This document shows positions 18,639-27,401 of a DNA stretch of 64,000 nt, in pieces; position 1 is the stretch's first letter, and the number at the start of each line of letters is the position of its first letter. The stretch is from assembly GCA_003605115.1 (NCBI GenBank), contig QZKY01000015.1:372001-436000 (forward strand), in the 5' to 3' direction. This DNA comes from Oxalobacter sp. (lineage in GTDB: Bacteria > Pseudomonadota > Gammaproteobacteria > Burkholderiales > Burkholderiaceae_D). The position numbers were made by a program, and so were the translations under genes. The notes under the pieces are model-generated. The model did no database searches. It saw only the letters and a program-made list of their open reading frames with translations, and had not been told where the DNA came from.

Positions 18639-19385
18639 ATGCTAACGCTTTTGGCCATCGAAACTTCCACATCCCTTGCTTCCGTTGCCTTGCTGCGTAA
18701 CGGAGAGATTCATACGCGCGAATCCCAGGGGGTTCACACCCATTCGCAAGTCATTCTCCCCATGGTGCAGGAACTGCTCGTCGAGGCTGGGGCCACGCTC
18801 GCGCAATGCGATGCCATTGCCTTCGGCGCTGGCCCCGGATCGTTTACGGGTGTGCGTACAGCTTGTGGTATTGCGCAAGGCTTGGGGTATGGTGGAAACC
18901 TTCCTGTCGTGCCTGTGGTGACGCTGGAAGCGATGGCTGAAGCGTGTCGTGAGCTGAATGGCGCAAACGATGTGCTGACGGTCATGGATGCGGCGATGGG
19001 GGAAGTCTATTGGGCGCGCTACCGTTATTTGGGTCAAGCGATGGGCGGCTGGCAGCCTGTTGTTGAACCCAGGCTTTCATCACCTGCGGACGTTTACGCG
19101 CAGGGCGATGGGCAGACTGATGTTCTGGCCAATACGCTTGCATGTGGCAATGGTCTTGCAACCTATGCGACTGCTTTTGAAGGGCGTATTTTCGTGCAGA
19201 CTGCCTTGGCGAATATTTTGCCGCACGCTCGCCAGATTGCACGTTTGGGCGCAGAAGCGTTCAGTCAAGGCAAGGCAGTGCGCGTGCACGATGCCCAGCC
19301 GTTTTATTTGCGAAACAAGGTGGCTTATACAACAGCCGAACGCGCTGAACTGGCAGCGCAACAACTTACCAAGGTGTGCGGATGA
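18639..19385 (+). CDS. tsaB: tRNA threonylcarbamoyladenosine biosynthesis protein TsaB
   Basis: TsaB is the ASKHA-fold partner of TsaD in forming t6A at position 37 of ANN-decoding tRNAs. The N-terminus LLAIETSTSLASVAL, then ESQGVHTHSQVILPMVQELL and the FGAGPGSFTGVRTACGIAQGL stretch at ~65-85 are diagnostic. Length is 248 aa. The stop codon overlaps the rimI ATG, giving the usual tsaB-rimI pair. The start ATG lacks a Shine-Dalgarno. Confidence 0.95.
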   Translation: MLTLLAIETSTSLASVALLRNGEIHTRESQGVHTHSQVILPMVQELLVEAGATLAQCDAIAFGAGPGSFTGVRTACGIAQGLGYGGNLPVVPVVTLEAMAEACRELNGANDVLTVMDAAMGEVYWARYRYLGQAMGGWQPVVEPRLSSPADVYAQGDGQTDVLANTLACGNGLATYATAFEGRIFVQTALANILPHARQIARLGAEAFSQGKAVRVHDAQPFYLRNKVAYTTAERAELAAQQLTKVCG

Positions 19386-19864
19386 GTGCCCTTCCGCAAT
19401 CTTTTCTTCCTCCGGAAGTCTTGCGTTATGAACGCATGAGTGAAGACAACATTTATGCGGTTATGGCAATTGAGCGCAGCGTTTATCCATTTCCCTGGAG
19501 CCGTAATGTTTTTGTCAGTACCCTTCTGGAAGGGCACGATTGCTGGGTGGCGCGTGATGCATCCAATAGCATAGTCGGTTATTTTGTTTTGATGCAGGCG
19601 GTCGATGAAGCACATTTGCTGACCATTGCGGTCAAGCATGATTTGCATGGGCGTGGGATCGGTCGAAAATTGCTTGAGCAGGTGGTTGCGTGTGCGCGTG
19701 CCATGCCAGTCGAATCCATTTTGCTGGAAGTCCGGCCATCGAATGTGCGAGCCGTGGATCTCTACGAACATTACGGGTTCAAGGAAATTGGACGACGCAA
19801 GAATTATTATCAGGCACCGGCATCTGGAAGAGAGGATGCCATTGTGATGAGATTGACGCTATGA
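19382..19864 (+). CDS. rimI: Ribosomal protein S18-alanine N-acetyltransferase RimI
   Basis: A GNAT acetyltransferase for the N-terminal alanine of S18. The acetyl-CoA loop is KHDLHGRGIGRKLLEQVV at ~79-96, followed by ILLEVRPSNVRAVDLYEHYGF, a stretch typical of RimI. Conserved EHIYAVMAIE- and FPWSRNVFV-like segments lie near the N-terminus. The start is the ATG of an ATGA overlap with tsaB (160 aa) rather than a GTG two codons upstream. The stop overlaps the downstream glycosylase gene in the same way. Confidence 0.94.
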   Translation: MSALPQSFLPPEVLRYERMSEDNIYAVMAIERSVYPFPWSRNVFVSTLLEGHDCWVARDASNSIVGYFVLMQAVDEAHLLTIAVKHDLHGRGIGRKLLEQVVACARAMPVESILLEVRPSNVRAVDLYEHYGFKEIGRRKNYYQAPASGREDAIVMRLTL

Positions 19865-20661
19865 GTCAACGCGACAACTATCTCAAAGAAATGGGTGTTG
19901 GCGTCATCTGGAAATTGCGCGAGCGTCCGTCGGCAACAAGCGCGCCAGAAGCTGAACAGGCTGATCTCGCTGGCACCATCGATATTCCCTCTATGGATGA
20001 GATGCCTCCCTGTTTTGATGACATGGTTGGCACGGAAGCGGTGTCAACGGTGGCGATGCCCGAGGTTTCAGGAATGGATTGGAAAGCGCTGGAAGAAACG
20101 ATTCGCCAGTGTCGCGCGTGCGGCTTGTGTCAAGGACGAACGCAGGCCGTTCCTGGTGTGGGGGATCCTCATGCCGAATGGCTTTTCATTGGCGAAGGTC
20201 CCGGATATTTCGAGGATCAGCAGGGCGAACCTTTCGTTGGCGCTTCAGGCAAGTTATTGGATAACATGTTGATGGCGATGGGCTTGCAGCGCGGGAGTAA
20301 TGCTTACATTGCCAACATCGTCAAATGTCGCGCGACCGATGCCAGCGGCAAGGATCGTCCGCCGACGGTGGATGAAGCGCAAGCCTGCCAGCCATACCTT
20401 GAACGGCAGATAGCCTTGATTCAACCCAAAATTATCGTGGCGGTCGGAAGGGTAGCCGCAACAACGCTACTGCGCACCGATCCGCAAACGTCCTTAGCCG
20501 TGTTGCGGGGCAAAGCACATCTTTACCGAACACCTGACGGCAAGGTGATTCCGCTAGTTGCCACGTATCATCCTGCTTACTTGCTCAGACAGTTGTCTGA
20601 AAAGCGGAAAGCCTGGGAAGATTTGTGCTTGGCGATGCGATCTTTGCCGAGTCAAGACTAA
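19861..20661 (+). CDS. Uracil-DNA glycosylase, family 4 (Fe-S)
   Basis: This removes uracil from deaminated DNA. From the ATG at 19861 the protein is 266 aa: a ~75-residue acidic, Pro-rich N-terminal extension, then a family-4 UDG domain. Signatures are CRACGLCQGRTQAVPGVG with the first cluster cysteines, FIGEGPG, EPFVGASGKLLDNML, NIVKCRATD, RQIALIQPKIIVAVGR and the C-terminal TYHPAYLLRQ. The start is set by an ATGA overlap with rimI. It completes a three-gene coupled operon and converges on lplT. Confidence 0.92.
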   Translation: MSQRDNYLKEMGVGVIWKLRERPSATSAPEAEQADLAGTIDIPSMDEMPPCFDDMVGTEAVSTVAMPEVSGMDWKALEETIRQCRACGLCQGRTQAVPGVGDPHAEWLFIGEGPGYFEDQQGEPFVGASGKLLDNMLMAMGLQRGSNAYIANIVKCRATDASGKDRPPTVDEAQACQPYLERQIALIQPKIIVAVGRVAATTLLRTDPQTSLAVLRGKAHLYRTPDGKVIPLVATYHPAYLLRQLSEKRKAWEDLCLAMRSLPSQD

Positions 20662-20669
20662 AAGCAAAA

Positions 20670-21932
20670 TCAGTGTTTGCCTTCGCCAATCAGTGAGATC
20701 GAATCTTTCACACGCTGGTTCGCCGCGTGCCAGCGCATGATGAAGAACATCACGCCAGCGACAAAGAGGCCAAACAGTACGATGACAGTGTCCGTGCTGA
20801 GATTCAAGGAAATCAGTACTGCGTACAACACCAACATGGTCAGCACGGAGAGGTTTTCATTGAAGTTTTGCACGGCAATGGAATGACCGGCACTCAAGAG
20901 TACATGACCGCGATGTTGCAGCAGTGCGTTCATCGGCACAATGAAAAAGCCTGCAATTGCACCCACCAGAATCATCAGCGGATAAGCAAACCAGACACTG
21001 TGGACGACTGTCAGGCTCATGACAATAAGTCCCATCCCGATGCCCAAGGGCATAATCGAGAGGGCTTGCCGCAATTTCACAAAGCGCGCGGCCAATACTG
21101 CACCGATGGTGATGCCGATGGCAACGACACCTTGCAGGAAAGCCGCTTTGTCGAGTGCCAGCCCCAAATGGCTTTCAGCCCATTTCAAGACAATGAATTG
21201 CAGGGTGGCACCCGCCCCCCACATCAAGGTTGTGACAGCCAGCGAAATTTGACCAAGCTTGTCTTTCCAGAGGGCGACACATGCGTTGGAAAAACCCACA
21301 ACAAGTTTGACCAGATTGGTTTCCTGCTTTTCGTAGCGCGCGCCAGTATCCGGGATGCTGAGGTTGAACGCGGCGGCGATAAAATAGGTAACCACGATCA
21401 CGCACAATGCGGCTTCAGCGACGGTGTCGATGCCGGTGCTAAGCAAGGGGAAATCAAAGGATAGCAAGAAGCTGGAAACATGCACGTTGATCAGGGCGCC
21501 GCCCATGACGGTGCCAAGAACGATGGACACAACCGTCAGTCCTTCGATCCAGCCATTGGCGAGCACCAGTTTTTCTGGCGGCAATAGTTCGGTCAAAATG
21601 CCGTATTTAGCAGGGGAATAAGCGGCAGCCCCAAAGCCGACGACAGCGTAGGCAGCCAGAGGATGGACGTCAAAGAACATCATCACGCAACCGGAAATTT
21701 TGATCAGGTTGGTGATGAACATGACTTTGCCCTTGGGCATGGCGTCGGCAAAAGGCCCGACGAAGGCAGCCAGCAAGACGTAGGACAGCACGAAGAACAG
21801 CTTGAGCATCGGCGTCATCCATGCAGGCGATTGAAGCTCTACGAGGAGGGCGATGGCTGCGATCAGCAAGGCATTGTCGGCGAGCGATGAAAAAAACTGC
21901 GCTGCCATGATGGTGTAAAAGCCGCGTTTCAT
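20670..21932 (-). CDS. lplT: Lysophospholipid transporter LplT (MFS)
   Basis: A 420-aa major-facilitator flippase with ~12 helices that brings lysophospholipids across the inner membrane for reacylation. MAAQFFSSLADNALLIAAIALL, FVGPFADAMPKGKVMFITN and AAAYSPAKYGILTELLPPEKLVLANGWIEG are the LplT signatures. In E. coli lplT is adjacent to aas; here aas is 40 kb away with its own LplT-like neighbour, and this copy stands alone between udg and alr, transcribed against both. Confidence 0.92.
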   Translation of the reverse strand: MKRGFYTIMAAQFFSSLADNALLIAAIALLVELQSPAWMTPMLKLFFVLSYVLLAAFVGPFADAMPKGKVMFITNLIKISGCVMMFFDVHPLAAYAVVGFGAAAYSPAKYGILTELLPPEKLVLANGWIEGLTVVSIVLGTVMGGALINVHVSSFLLSFDFPLLSTGIDTVAEAALCVIVVTYFIAAAFNLSIPDTGARYEKQETNLVKLVVGFSNACVALWKDKLGQISLAVTTLMWGAGATLQFIVLKWAESHLGLALDKAAFLQGVVAIGITIGAVLAARFVKLRQALSIMPLGIGMGLIVMSLTVVHSVWFAYPLMILVGAIAGFFIVPMNALLQHRGHVLLSAGHSIAVQNFNENLSVLTMLVLYAVLISLNLSTDTVIVLFGLFVAGVMFFIMRWHAANQRVKDSISLIGEGKH

Positions 21933-22071
21933 TTGTGTTTCTGCGTTCCTGCTGTTCCCAAAATTTTACGACTTGCATTTATACCACGAACCTGAGAGAA
22001 AATCAGTTTTCGGCCCTCGTTTTTTCGGCTGAAAAATGAATGAAAATTCAACTTTATGGTGTCTCGTCCGG

Positions 22072-22077
22072 TAAAAT
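22072..22077 (+). promoter_or_regulatory. Candidate -10 element for alr
   Basis: TAAAAT lies 55 bases before the alr ATG, in the lplT-alr divergent gap. The -35 is not convincing. Confidence 0.3.
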
Positions 22078-22131
22078 GGCCTATTACTTCGAAAATGCGG
22101 TTTTTCGCAGCGGTTTTTGCAAAGCGTAATC

Positions 22132-23208
22132 ATGTCCAGACCCCTTGTTGCCGTTATCGATTCTGCTGCTCTGCAGCACAATTTCTCAGTTGTGCGCGCC
22201 CTTGTTCCCCAGGCTAAATCCTTTTGTGTCGTGAAGGCCAATGCATATGGACATGGACTGGATTGCGCGGCACGCGCCTTTTCAGCATCCGATGGATTGG
22301 CATTGATTGAAATTGAAAACGCCGTGCATCTGCGCGAAAAAGGATGGAAGAAGCCCATCGTGCTGCTGGAAGGATTTTTTGATCCGCAAGATATTCAAAC
22401 GATTGCACAGCACAATCTGGAATTGACTGTTCACTGCCCGGAACAAATCGACATGCTGGCGCGCGCCAAGCAGGATGTACCGCTGGTTGTGCATTTGAAG
22501 ATGAACACCGGCATGAACCGATTGGGGTTCAAGCCAAAAGCATGGCGCGCAGCGTATGATCGTTTGCGTGCGATTTCCGCAGTACGCAGCATCAAGTTCA
22601 TGACGCACTTCGCCAACGCCGAAATCGCCAGTGGCGCACACATGCCGATAGCCGAGCAGGTGCAGCGTTTTCAACAGGAGACGACAGGTTTGTCCGGCGA
22701 ACTGAATCTTTCTAATTCTGCGGCGATTCTCTTGCATCCGGAGTTGAAGACTGATTGGGTGCGTCCCGGTATCATGCTCTATGGCGGTACACCCGGCGGC
22801 AAGACAGCCGAAGCATATGGACTCAAACCGGCCATGACGCTGAAAAGTGAAATCATTGCGATTCAACAGATCGACAAAGGCGATGCGATTGGTTACGGCA
22901 GCATCTTTGTTGCGGATCGCCCGATGAAAATCGGTGTGGTTGCTTGCGGTTACGCAGACGGGTATCCGCGACGTGCGCCGGACGGCACGCCGATTCTCGT
23001 GGATGGTGTGCGCACGCGATTGGTCGGGCGTGTCTCGATGGACATGATGACGGTTGATTTGACGCCCGTGCCGAATGCGCGCGTTGGCAGCCCAGTGACG
23101 GTGTGGGGCGAGGGCATGCCCATCGAAGAAGTGGCGAATGCATCCGGTACGGTTGGTTATGAGTTGATGTGCGCGCTCTCTTTGCGCGTACGGGTGGAAG
23201 AGAAATAA
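22132..23208 (+). CDS. alr: Alanine racemase
   Basis: A PLP enzyme making D-alanine for peptidoglycan. The PLP lysine is in VVKANAYGHG at ~31-40. Also seen are HLKMNTGMNRLGF, WVRPGIMLYGG, the catalytic tyrosine stretch AIGYGSIFVA, CGYADGYPR and VGRVSMDMMTVDL. From the ATG at 22132 it is 358 aa, the usual length; a TTG five codons earlier is in frame but less likely. radA follows after 4 bases, suggesting co-transcription. Confidence 0.95.
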   Translation: MSRPLVAVIDSAALQHNFSVVRALVPQAKSFCVVKANAYGHGLDCAARAFSASDGLALIEIENAVHLREKGWKKPIVLLEGFFDPQDIQTIAQHNLELTVHCPEQIDMLARAKQDVPLVVHLKMNTGMNRLGFKPKAWRAAYDRLRAISAVRSIKFMTHFANAEIASGAHMPIAEQVQRFQQETTGLSGELNLSNSAAILLHPELKTDWVRPGIMLYGGTPGGKTAEAYGLKPAMTLKSEIIAIQQIDKGDAIGYGSIFVADRPMKIGVVACGYADGYPRRAPDGTPILVDGVRTRLVGRVSMDMMTVDLTPVPNARVGSPVTVWGEGMPIEEVANASGTVGYELMCALSLRVRVEEK

Positions 23209-23212
23209 ACGC

Positions 23213-24583
23213 ATGGCCAAGGCAAAAACAAATTTCACTTGTACGGAATGCGGCGGCACTGCCAGCAAATGGACGGGGCAATGTTCAGCCTGCGGGCAGT
23301 GGAATACGCTCGTGGAAGCCGTGATCGAAACTGGCGGCAATCGCTATTCGATGACCCCGCAAGGTGTGGCACCGACCGCGCCGGTGCAAAGTCTCGCGGA
23401 AATCGACGCGACCGAAGTACCGCGTTTTTCCACCGGCATTGATGAATTTGATCGCGTGCTGGGCGGCGGCTTGGTGGCGGGTGGCGTTGTGTTGATTGGC
23501 GGTGACCCCGGCATCGGCAAATCCACTTTGCTGCTTCAGGCGTTAGCCGGATTATCGAAGATCATGAACGTGCTCTACGTGAGCGGCGAAGAGTCCGGCG
23601 CGCAAATTGCGTTGCGTGCCAAGCGTCTCGATATCGATGCAAAAAATTTGAAATTGCAGGCAGAAATCCAGCTTGAAAGAATTCTCGCGACACTTGCCGC
23701 GCAAAAACCGCAAGTGGCAGTGATCGATTCCATTCAAACAGTTTATTCCGATGCGCTGACATCCGCGCCCGGATCGGTTGCGCAAGTGCGCGAATGCGCG
23801 GCGCAACTCACGCGGATGGCCAAGCAATCCGGCATCACCGTGATTCTGGTTGGACATGTGACAAAAGAAGGCGCGCTCGCGGGGCCGCGTGTGCTGGAAC
23901 ATATTGTCGATACCGTGTTGTACTTCGAAGGCGATACGCATTCGAGTTTTCGTCTGGTGCGCGCATTCAAAAATCGTTTTGGTGCGGTCAATGAACTCGG
24001 CGTATTCGCGATGACCGACAAAGGTTTGCGCGGTGTTTCCAATCCGTCTGCACTGTTTCTGTCACAGCACGATAGCCAGGTGCCCGGTTCTTGCGTGATG
24101 GTCACGCAAGAAGGGACGCGACCGTTACTGGTGGAGATTCAAGCGCTGGTGGACAGTTCGCATTTGCCGAATGCACGACGGCTTTCAGTGGGGCTGGAGC
24201 AAAACCGGCTTGCCATGTTGCTGGCAGTCTTGCATCGACATGCGGGCGTCGCTGCGTTTGATCAGGACGTGTTCATCAATGCGGTGGGGGGCGTAAAAAT
24301 TACGGAGCCTGCGGCGGATTTGGCTGTGCTATTGGCAATTCATTCCTCGATGCGCAACAAACCGCTCCCTAGAGGCTTGGTGGTATTCGGCGAAGTGGGC
24401 TTGGCGGGAGAGATCCGTCCCGCGCCACGTGGGCAAGAGCGTCTGCGCGAAGCCGCCAAGCTCGGGTTTTCAATGGCGATGATTCCCAAAGCCAATGCGC
24501 CTAAACAAAAAATAGCCGGTATGACCATCGTTGCTGTGGAGCGGATTGAAGAGGCGTTTAATCGTTTGCGGGAGTTGGGATAA
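23213..24583 (+). CDS. radA: DNA repair protein RadA (Sms)
   Basis: A hexameric RecA-like helicase that drives branch migration in recombination. The zinc finger CTECGGTASKWTGQCSACGQW sits at ~9-29, Walker A GGDPGIGKST at ~97-106, the RadA-specific KNRFG motif at ~258-262, and a Lon-like C-terminal domain (VFINAVGGVKITEPAADLAVLLAI). Length of 456 aa matches E. coli RadA (460). It lies in the alr operon. Confidence 0.96.
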   Translation: MAKAKTNFTCTECGGTASKWTGQCSACGQWNTLVEAVIETGGNRYSMTPQGVAPTAPVQSLAEIDATEVPRFSTGIDEFDRVLGGGLVAGGVVLIGGDPGIGKSTLLLQALAGLSKIMNVLYVSGEESGAQIALRAKRLDIDAKNLKLQAEIQLERILATLAAQKPQVAVIDSIQTVYSDALTSAPGSVAQVRECAAQLTRMAKQSGITVILVGHVTKEGALAGPRVLEHIVDTVLYFEGDTHSSFRLVRAFKNRFGAVNELGVFAMTDKGLRGVSNPSALFLSQHDSQVPGSCVMVTQEGTRPLLVEIQALVDSSHLPNARRLSVGLEQNRLAMLLAVLHRHAGVAAFDQDVFINAVGGVKITEPAADLAVLLAIHSSMRNKPLPRGLVVFGEVGLAGEIRPAPRGQERLREAAKLGFSMAMIPKANAPKQKIAGMTIVAVERIEEAFNRLRELG

Positions 24584-24879
24584 CAAGCCCTGTTGCGCTG
24601 ATGGACTGTGGCAGAAAAGCCATTGTTAGGAAGCGCCCGACAAGATATCATGCGGCATCTCGTGAATATCGGCAGGTTATATCTTTTGTGTTGATGAGGG
24701 TCTTTTCCTCTTGAAAGTCGATTTTGAGTGAAGTGCTTCGCTCATTCGGACGTAAACAAAAAACAAGAAACCGTCCTTGCATGCAAAGGGTTTTCCATGC
24801 GATGTGGAACTCGTGAAAGCAGGAAAGTTGTGGTGCCTGTTCACATTTTTTAACCCATTTGCACTAGAAGGAACTCAAG

Positions 24880-25779
24880 GTGAAAAAAACAATTATTGCA
24901 GCAAGCGTATGCAGCCTGATGTTGGCTTGTGGTGTTGCCCACGCCAAGGAGGGCGGCGATCAATACCCAAATGGCGCAGAAACCTGGTTCGCTGGTGCGG
25001 TTCCGCCGCCCGGCAATTATTTCATCAACTATCTTGGCCACTACAGCGGCGATCTCAAGGATGCCAGCGGCCACAATGTCAATCAAGCAGGCGATGGCGG
25101 CCCTGCGAATGTGAATTCGAATTTTGCCAGTTTCCGTTTTTTGCAAACCACAAATCAAAAACTCTTTGGCGCTACTTGGTCATGGCATGTGATCGTCCCG
25201 GTGGTTGACTTGGAAATTGATCGCGGTGGAAAGGCCGGTGCAACCGGCGTTGGCGATATCACGGTCAGCCCCCTCATTCTGGCTTGGCATGGCAGCGAAT
25301 GGCATACCGTTGCGGCGCTGGATATCAACTTGCCGACAGGCGAATATGATGAGCACGACGCGCGCAAGAGCATCGGTGCCAACTACTACAGTTTTGAGCC
25401 GGTTTTCGGTGTAACTTATCTTGGCAAGGGCGGGTGGGAAGCGTCAGCCAAATTCATGTACAACATCAAAACAGAAAACGAGGACACCAACTATCAATCC
25501 GGCGATGAATTTCACGTAGATTATCTGGTCGGCAAGCATTTTGGTAATTGGGGTGTGGGCATCAACGGTTATTACCTGAAGCAGGTGACAGACGACAAGC
25601 AAAATGGCAGCAAGGTTGCACCAGACGGTTATCGCGGCCAGGTCTTTGCGTATGGCCCCAGCGTCAAGTACACCACCAAGGGCGGCACACACTTGATCGC
25701 CCAATGGCAGCATGAGACGCATGTTGAGAATCGTTTTGGTGGCGACAAGTACTGGCTCAAGATGATCATGCCGCTCTGA
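24880..25779 (+). CDS. Outer-membrane SphA / phenol MetA-type protein
   Basis: A 299-aa exported beta-barrel-like protein. The signal peptide is KKTIIAASVCSLMLACGVAHA, followed by a transporter-like barrel with alternating aromatic strands: NYFINYLGHYSGDL, GVGDITVSPLILAWH, ALDINLPTGEYDEHDARKSIGANYYSFEPVFGVTYL. These match the family annotated as MetA-pathway phenol degradation or SphA, proposed to take up hydrophobic substrates. The start is GTG at 24880 with AAGGA seven bases upstream. The 296 bp before it show no other gene. A bidirectional terminator follows. Confidence 0.85.
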   Translation: MKKTIIAASVCSLMLACGVAHAKEGGDQYPNGAETWFAGAVPPPGNYFINYLGHYSGDLKDASGHNVNQAGDGGPANVNSNFASFRFLQTTNQKLFGATWSWHVIVPVVDLEIDRGGKAGATGVGDITVSPLILAWHGSEWHTVAALDINLPTGEYDEHDARKSIGANYYSFEPVFGVTYLGKGGWEASAKFMYNIKTENEDTNYQSGDEFHVDYLVGKHFGNWGVGINGYYLKQVTDDKQNGSKVAPDGYRGQVFAYGPSVKYTTKGGTHLIAQWQHETHVENRFGGDKYWLKMIMPL

Positions 25780-25818
25780 TCGGGAAGATGCAATCGTTCA
25801 TCATGGACGAGCGCAAAC

Positions 25819-25856
25819 AAAAAGCCGCACATGATGTCGATCATGCGCGGCTTTTT
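25819..25856. terminator. Bidirectional terminator between convergent genes
   Basis: AAAAAGCCGCaCATGAT-gtcg-ATCATGcGCGGCTTTTT: a long stem with A- and T-runs on both sides. It serves the SphA-type gene (plus) and the Cache lipoprotein gene (minus). Confidence 0.9.
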
Positions 25857-25886
25857 GCGTTGGGCTTCTCGGTTTGGGACGGGTGC

Positions 25887-26579
25887 TTACATATGCAGTT
25901 TACGTTTGAACAAAACGAGGTCACCGGAGATGTCCATGCCGACGAAACGAATGCCGACTACTTCATCAGTTGCGTTCTTGATCGGCGTGTATTCCGTCAT
26001 GTAGGCTGAACCGAAGAGCGTGGCCGTCCCTTTGTAGGTTTTTCCCGCAAGACAGGCTGCGTAGGCAGGGTGCTGATGATTCAGGATGGAGCCAACGGCG
26101 CGGTCTTCTTCTGTTGTGGTGCGTCCGGATTGCGCCTTCTTGAGTGATGTTGAAACACGAACGAATTCATCGCCGGCTTTGGCAAAAATGGTTGCTACGG
26201 CACCTGGCACCTCAGTACTCAGTTTCTCAGGAATCGAATGGTTGCCATTCAGCGCTTTGCCATTTAACACCAGGTTCGGTACGGTCAGGCCGTTTATTTT
26301 TGCGGAATTTTTTGGGTCAACAATGATCACGCCTGCGAGATGTTTTGAAAAAGCCTGCGAAATTTTCGTGATCTCTGTATTTTTTTCTGTCATGAACTGT
26401 TCAATCGCCAGCTTATGCTTTGGTTCACCGGTTTCCGATATGACGATACCTTCGATTGAAATGGGCGTTTTCTTTTCCGATTCTTTGGAGCCACATCCAA
26501 ATAGAAGGAAAGAGCAGGCGAACATGAGTGGCAAGAGGAATCGTTTGTTGCATACATCCATTTTCATTGCTTGGAACAT
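25887..26579 (-). CDS. Free-standing Cache-domain lipoprotein
   Basis: A 230-aa protein with a lipoprotein signal peptide (LLPLMFACSFLLFGC, cysteine at ~29). The remainder resembles a fused Cache_3-Cache_2 ligand-binding domain as found in bacterial chemoreceptors and histidine kinases: VPGAVATIFAKAGDEFVRVSTSLKK, NHQHPAYAACLAGKTYKGTATLFG, then TEYTPIKNATDEVVGIRFVGMDIS. There is no transmembrane helix and no signalling output domain. Membership is by pattern recall; binding of a small carboxylate or amine is only a guess. GGAG lies eight bases before the ATG at 26579. Confidence 0.8.
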   Translation of the reverse strand: MFQAMKMDVCNKRFLLPLMFACSFLLFGCGSKESEKKTPISIEGIVISETGEPKHKLAIEQFMTEKNTEITKISQAFSKHLAGVIIVDPKNSAKINGLTVPNLVLNGKALNGNHSIPEKLSTEVPGAVATIFAKAGDEFVRVSTSLKKAQSGRTTTEEDRAVGSILNHQHPAYAACLAGKTYKGTATLFGSAYMTEYTPIKNATDEVVGIRFVGMDISGDLVLFKRKLHM

Positions 26580-26816
26580 AAGAAATCTCCGTACGTTTCG
26601 TTAAGAGACGTGCAGATTTTGTGAGCACGTCTTGATCTTTATGCAAAATTTTTTTGCGCTCGCATTGAGGTGTATTGATGCGCTATGTGGTGAATACACA
26701 ATTCAACGACGTGCGGATTCTATCCAAGAGTTAACAATCACGAAATGGCAGACTGTTAAGCATTTCGAATTCAAAAAAGTATTCTGAATTCAAAAAATGG
26801 TTTTTTTATAATGATT

Positions 26817-27401
26817 TTATATGATGCCAAACCACCCGAGTGTGGCGCCGGCGGCCAGAAGCCACAGCAAATGTACACGTGTGCGCCAGACAATGACGGT
26901 GGTGACGATGACGACGAGCCATAATGCCCAGTCGCGGGAGAGATTGTCATGTGCGCTGGCGATGACCCATGCTGCGGCGACAAGGAGTGCTGTCACAATA
27001 GGCACCATGCCCAAACGGAAGGCGCGCACTGCTCGCATTTGGTGATTTTTTTCCAGCCAGCGTGAGGCGTAATAGGTCAATGTGGTGCAGGGCAGCATCA
27101 TCCCCAGCATGATCACAAGAACGCCCCATAAGCCGGTCAAGACAGAACCTGTCTGGATTCCGATAGACCAACCAAAGATGGCGACCATCAAGACATTGGG
27201 TCCCGGCGCTGCTTGTGCAATGACGATGGAGGCGTTGAATTGGGTATCGGTCAACCAGTGTTGCTGACCGACGATATATTGATGCATCGCGGGCATGATG
27301 CTAATACCGCCACCGACAGAAAGCAGGGAAAGCATGGTCATGTGCAGAAACAGCCCGAGCCAGTCATGCCAGGTCATGCTGATCATGGTAACCGTATTCA
27401 T
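26817..27401 (-). CDS. chrA: Chromate transporter subunit, short ChrA (second half)
   Basis: A 194-aa membrane protein of the CHR family, equivalent to one half of full-length ChrA. LLSVGGGISIMPAMHQYIV and IVIAQAAPGPNVLMVAIFGW carry the family motif (PGPN). It overlaps the stop of the upstream ChrA half (ATGA), so the two are made together as a heterodimeric short-chain pair. Such pairs export chromate or, in some cases, related anions. Confidence 0.88.
   Translation of the reverse strand: MNTVTMISMTWHDWLGLFLHMTMLSLLSVGGGISIMPAMHQYIVGQQHWLTDTQFNASIVIAQAAPGPNVLMVAIFGWSIGIQTGSVLTGLWGVLVIMLGMMLPCTTLTYYASRWLEKNHQMRAVRAFRLGMVPIVTALLVAAAWVIASAHDNLSRDWALWLVVIVTTVIVWRTRVHLLWLLAAGATLGWFGII

Noticed and set aside
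20727-21464. 245-codon plus-strand ORF over lplT
   Set aside because: Antisense of membrane-helix codons; rich in His, Gln and Asp, no domain, no ribosome-binding site.
24584-24879. 296-bp gap before the SphA-type gene, considered for a riboswitch
   Set aside because: No recognised aptamer consensus or clear terminator/antiterminator pair; only scattered AT-rich promoter-like stretches.
26767-26797. Two copies of GAATTCAAAAAA separated by a few bases
   Set aside because: Short and A-rich in an AT-rich intergenic region; no symmetry or link to a gene start that would suggest an operator.
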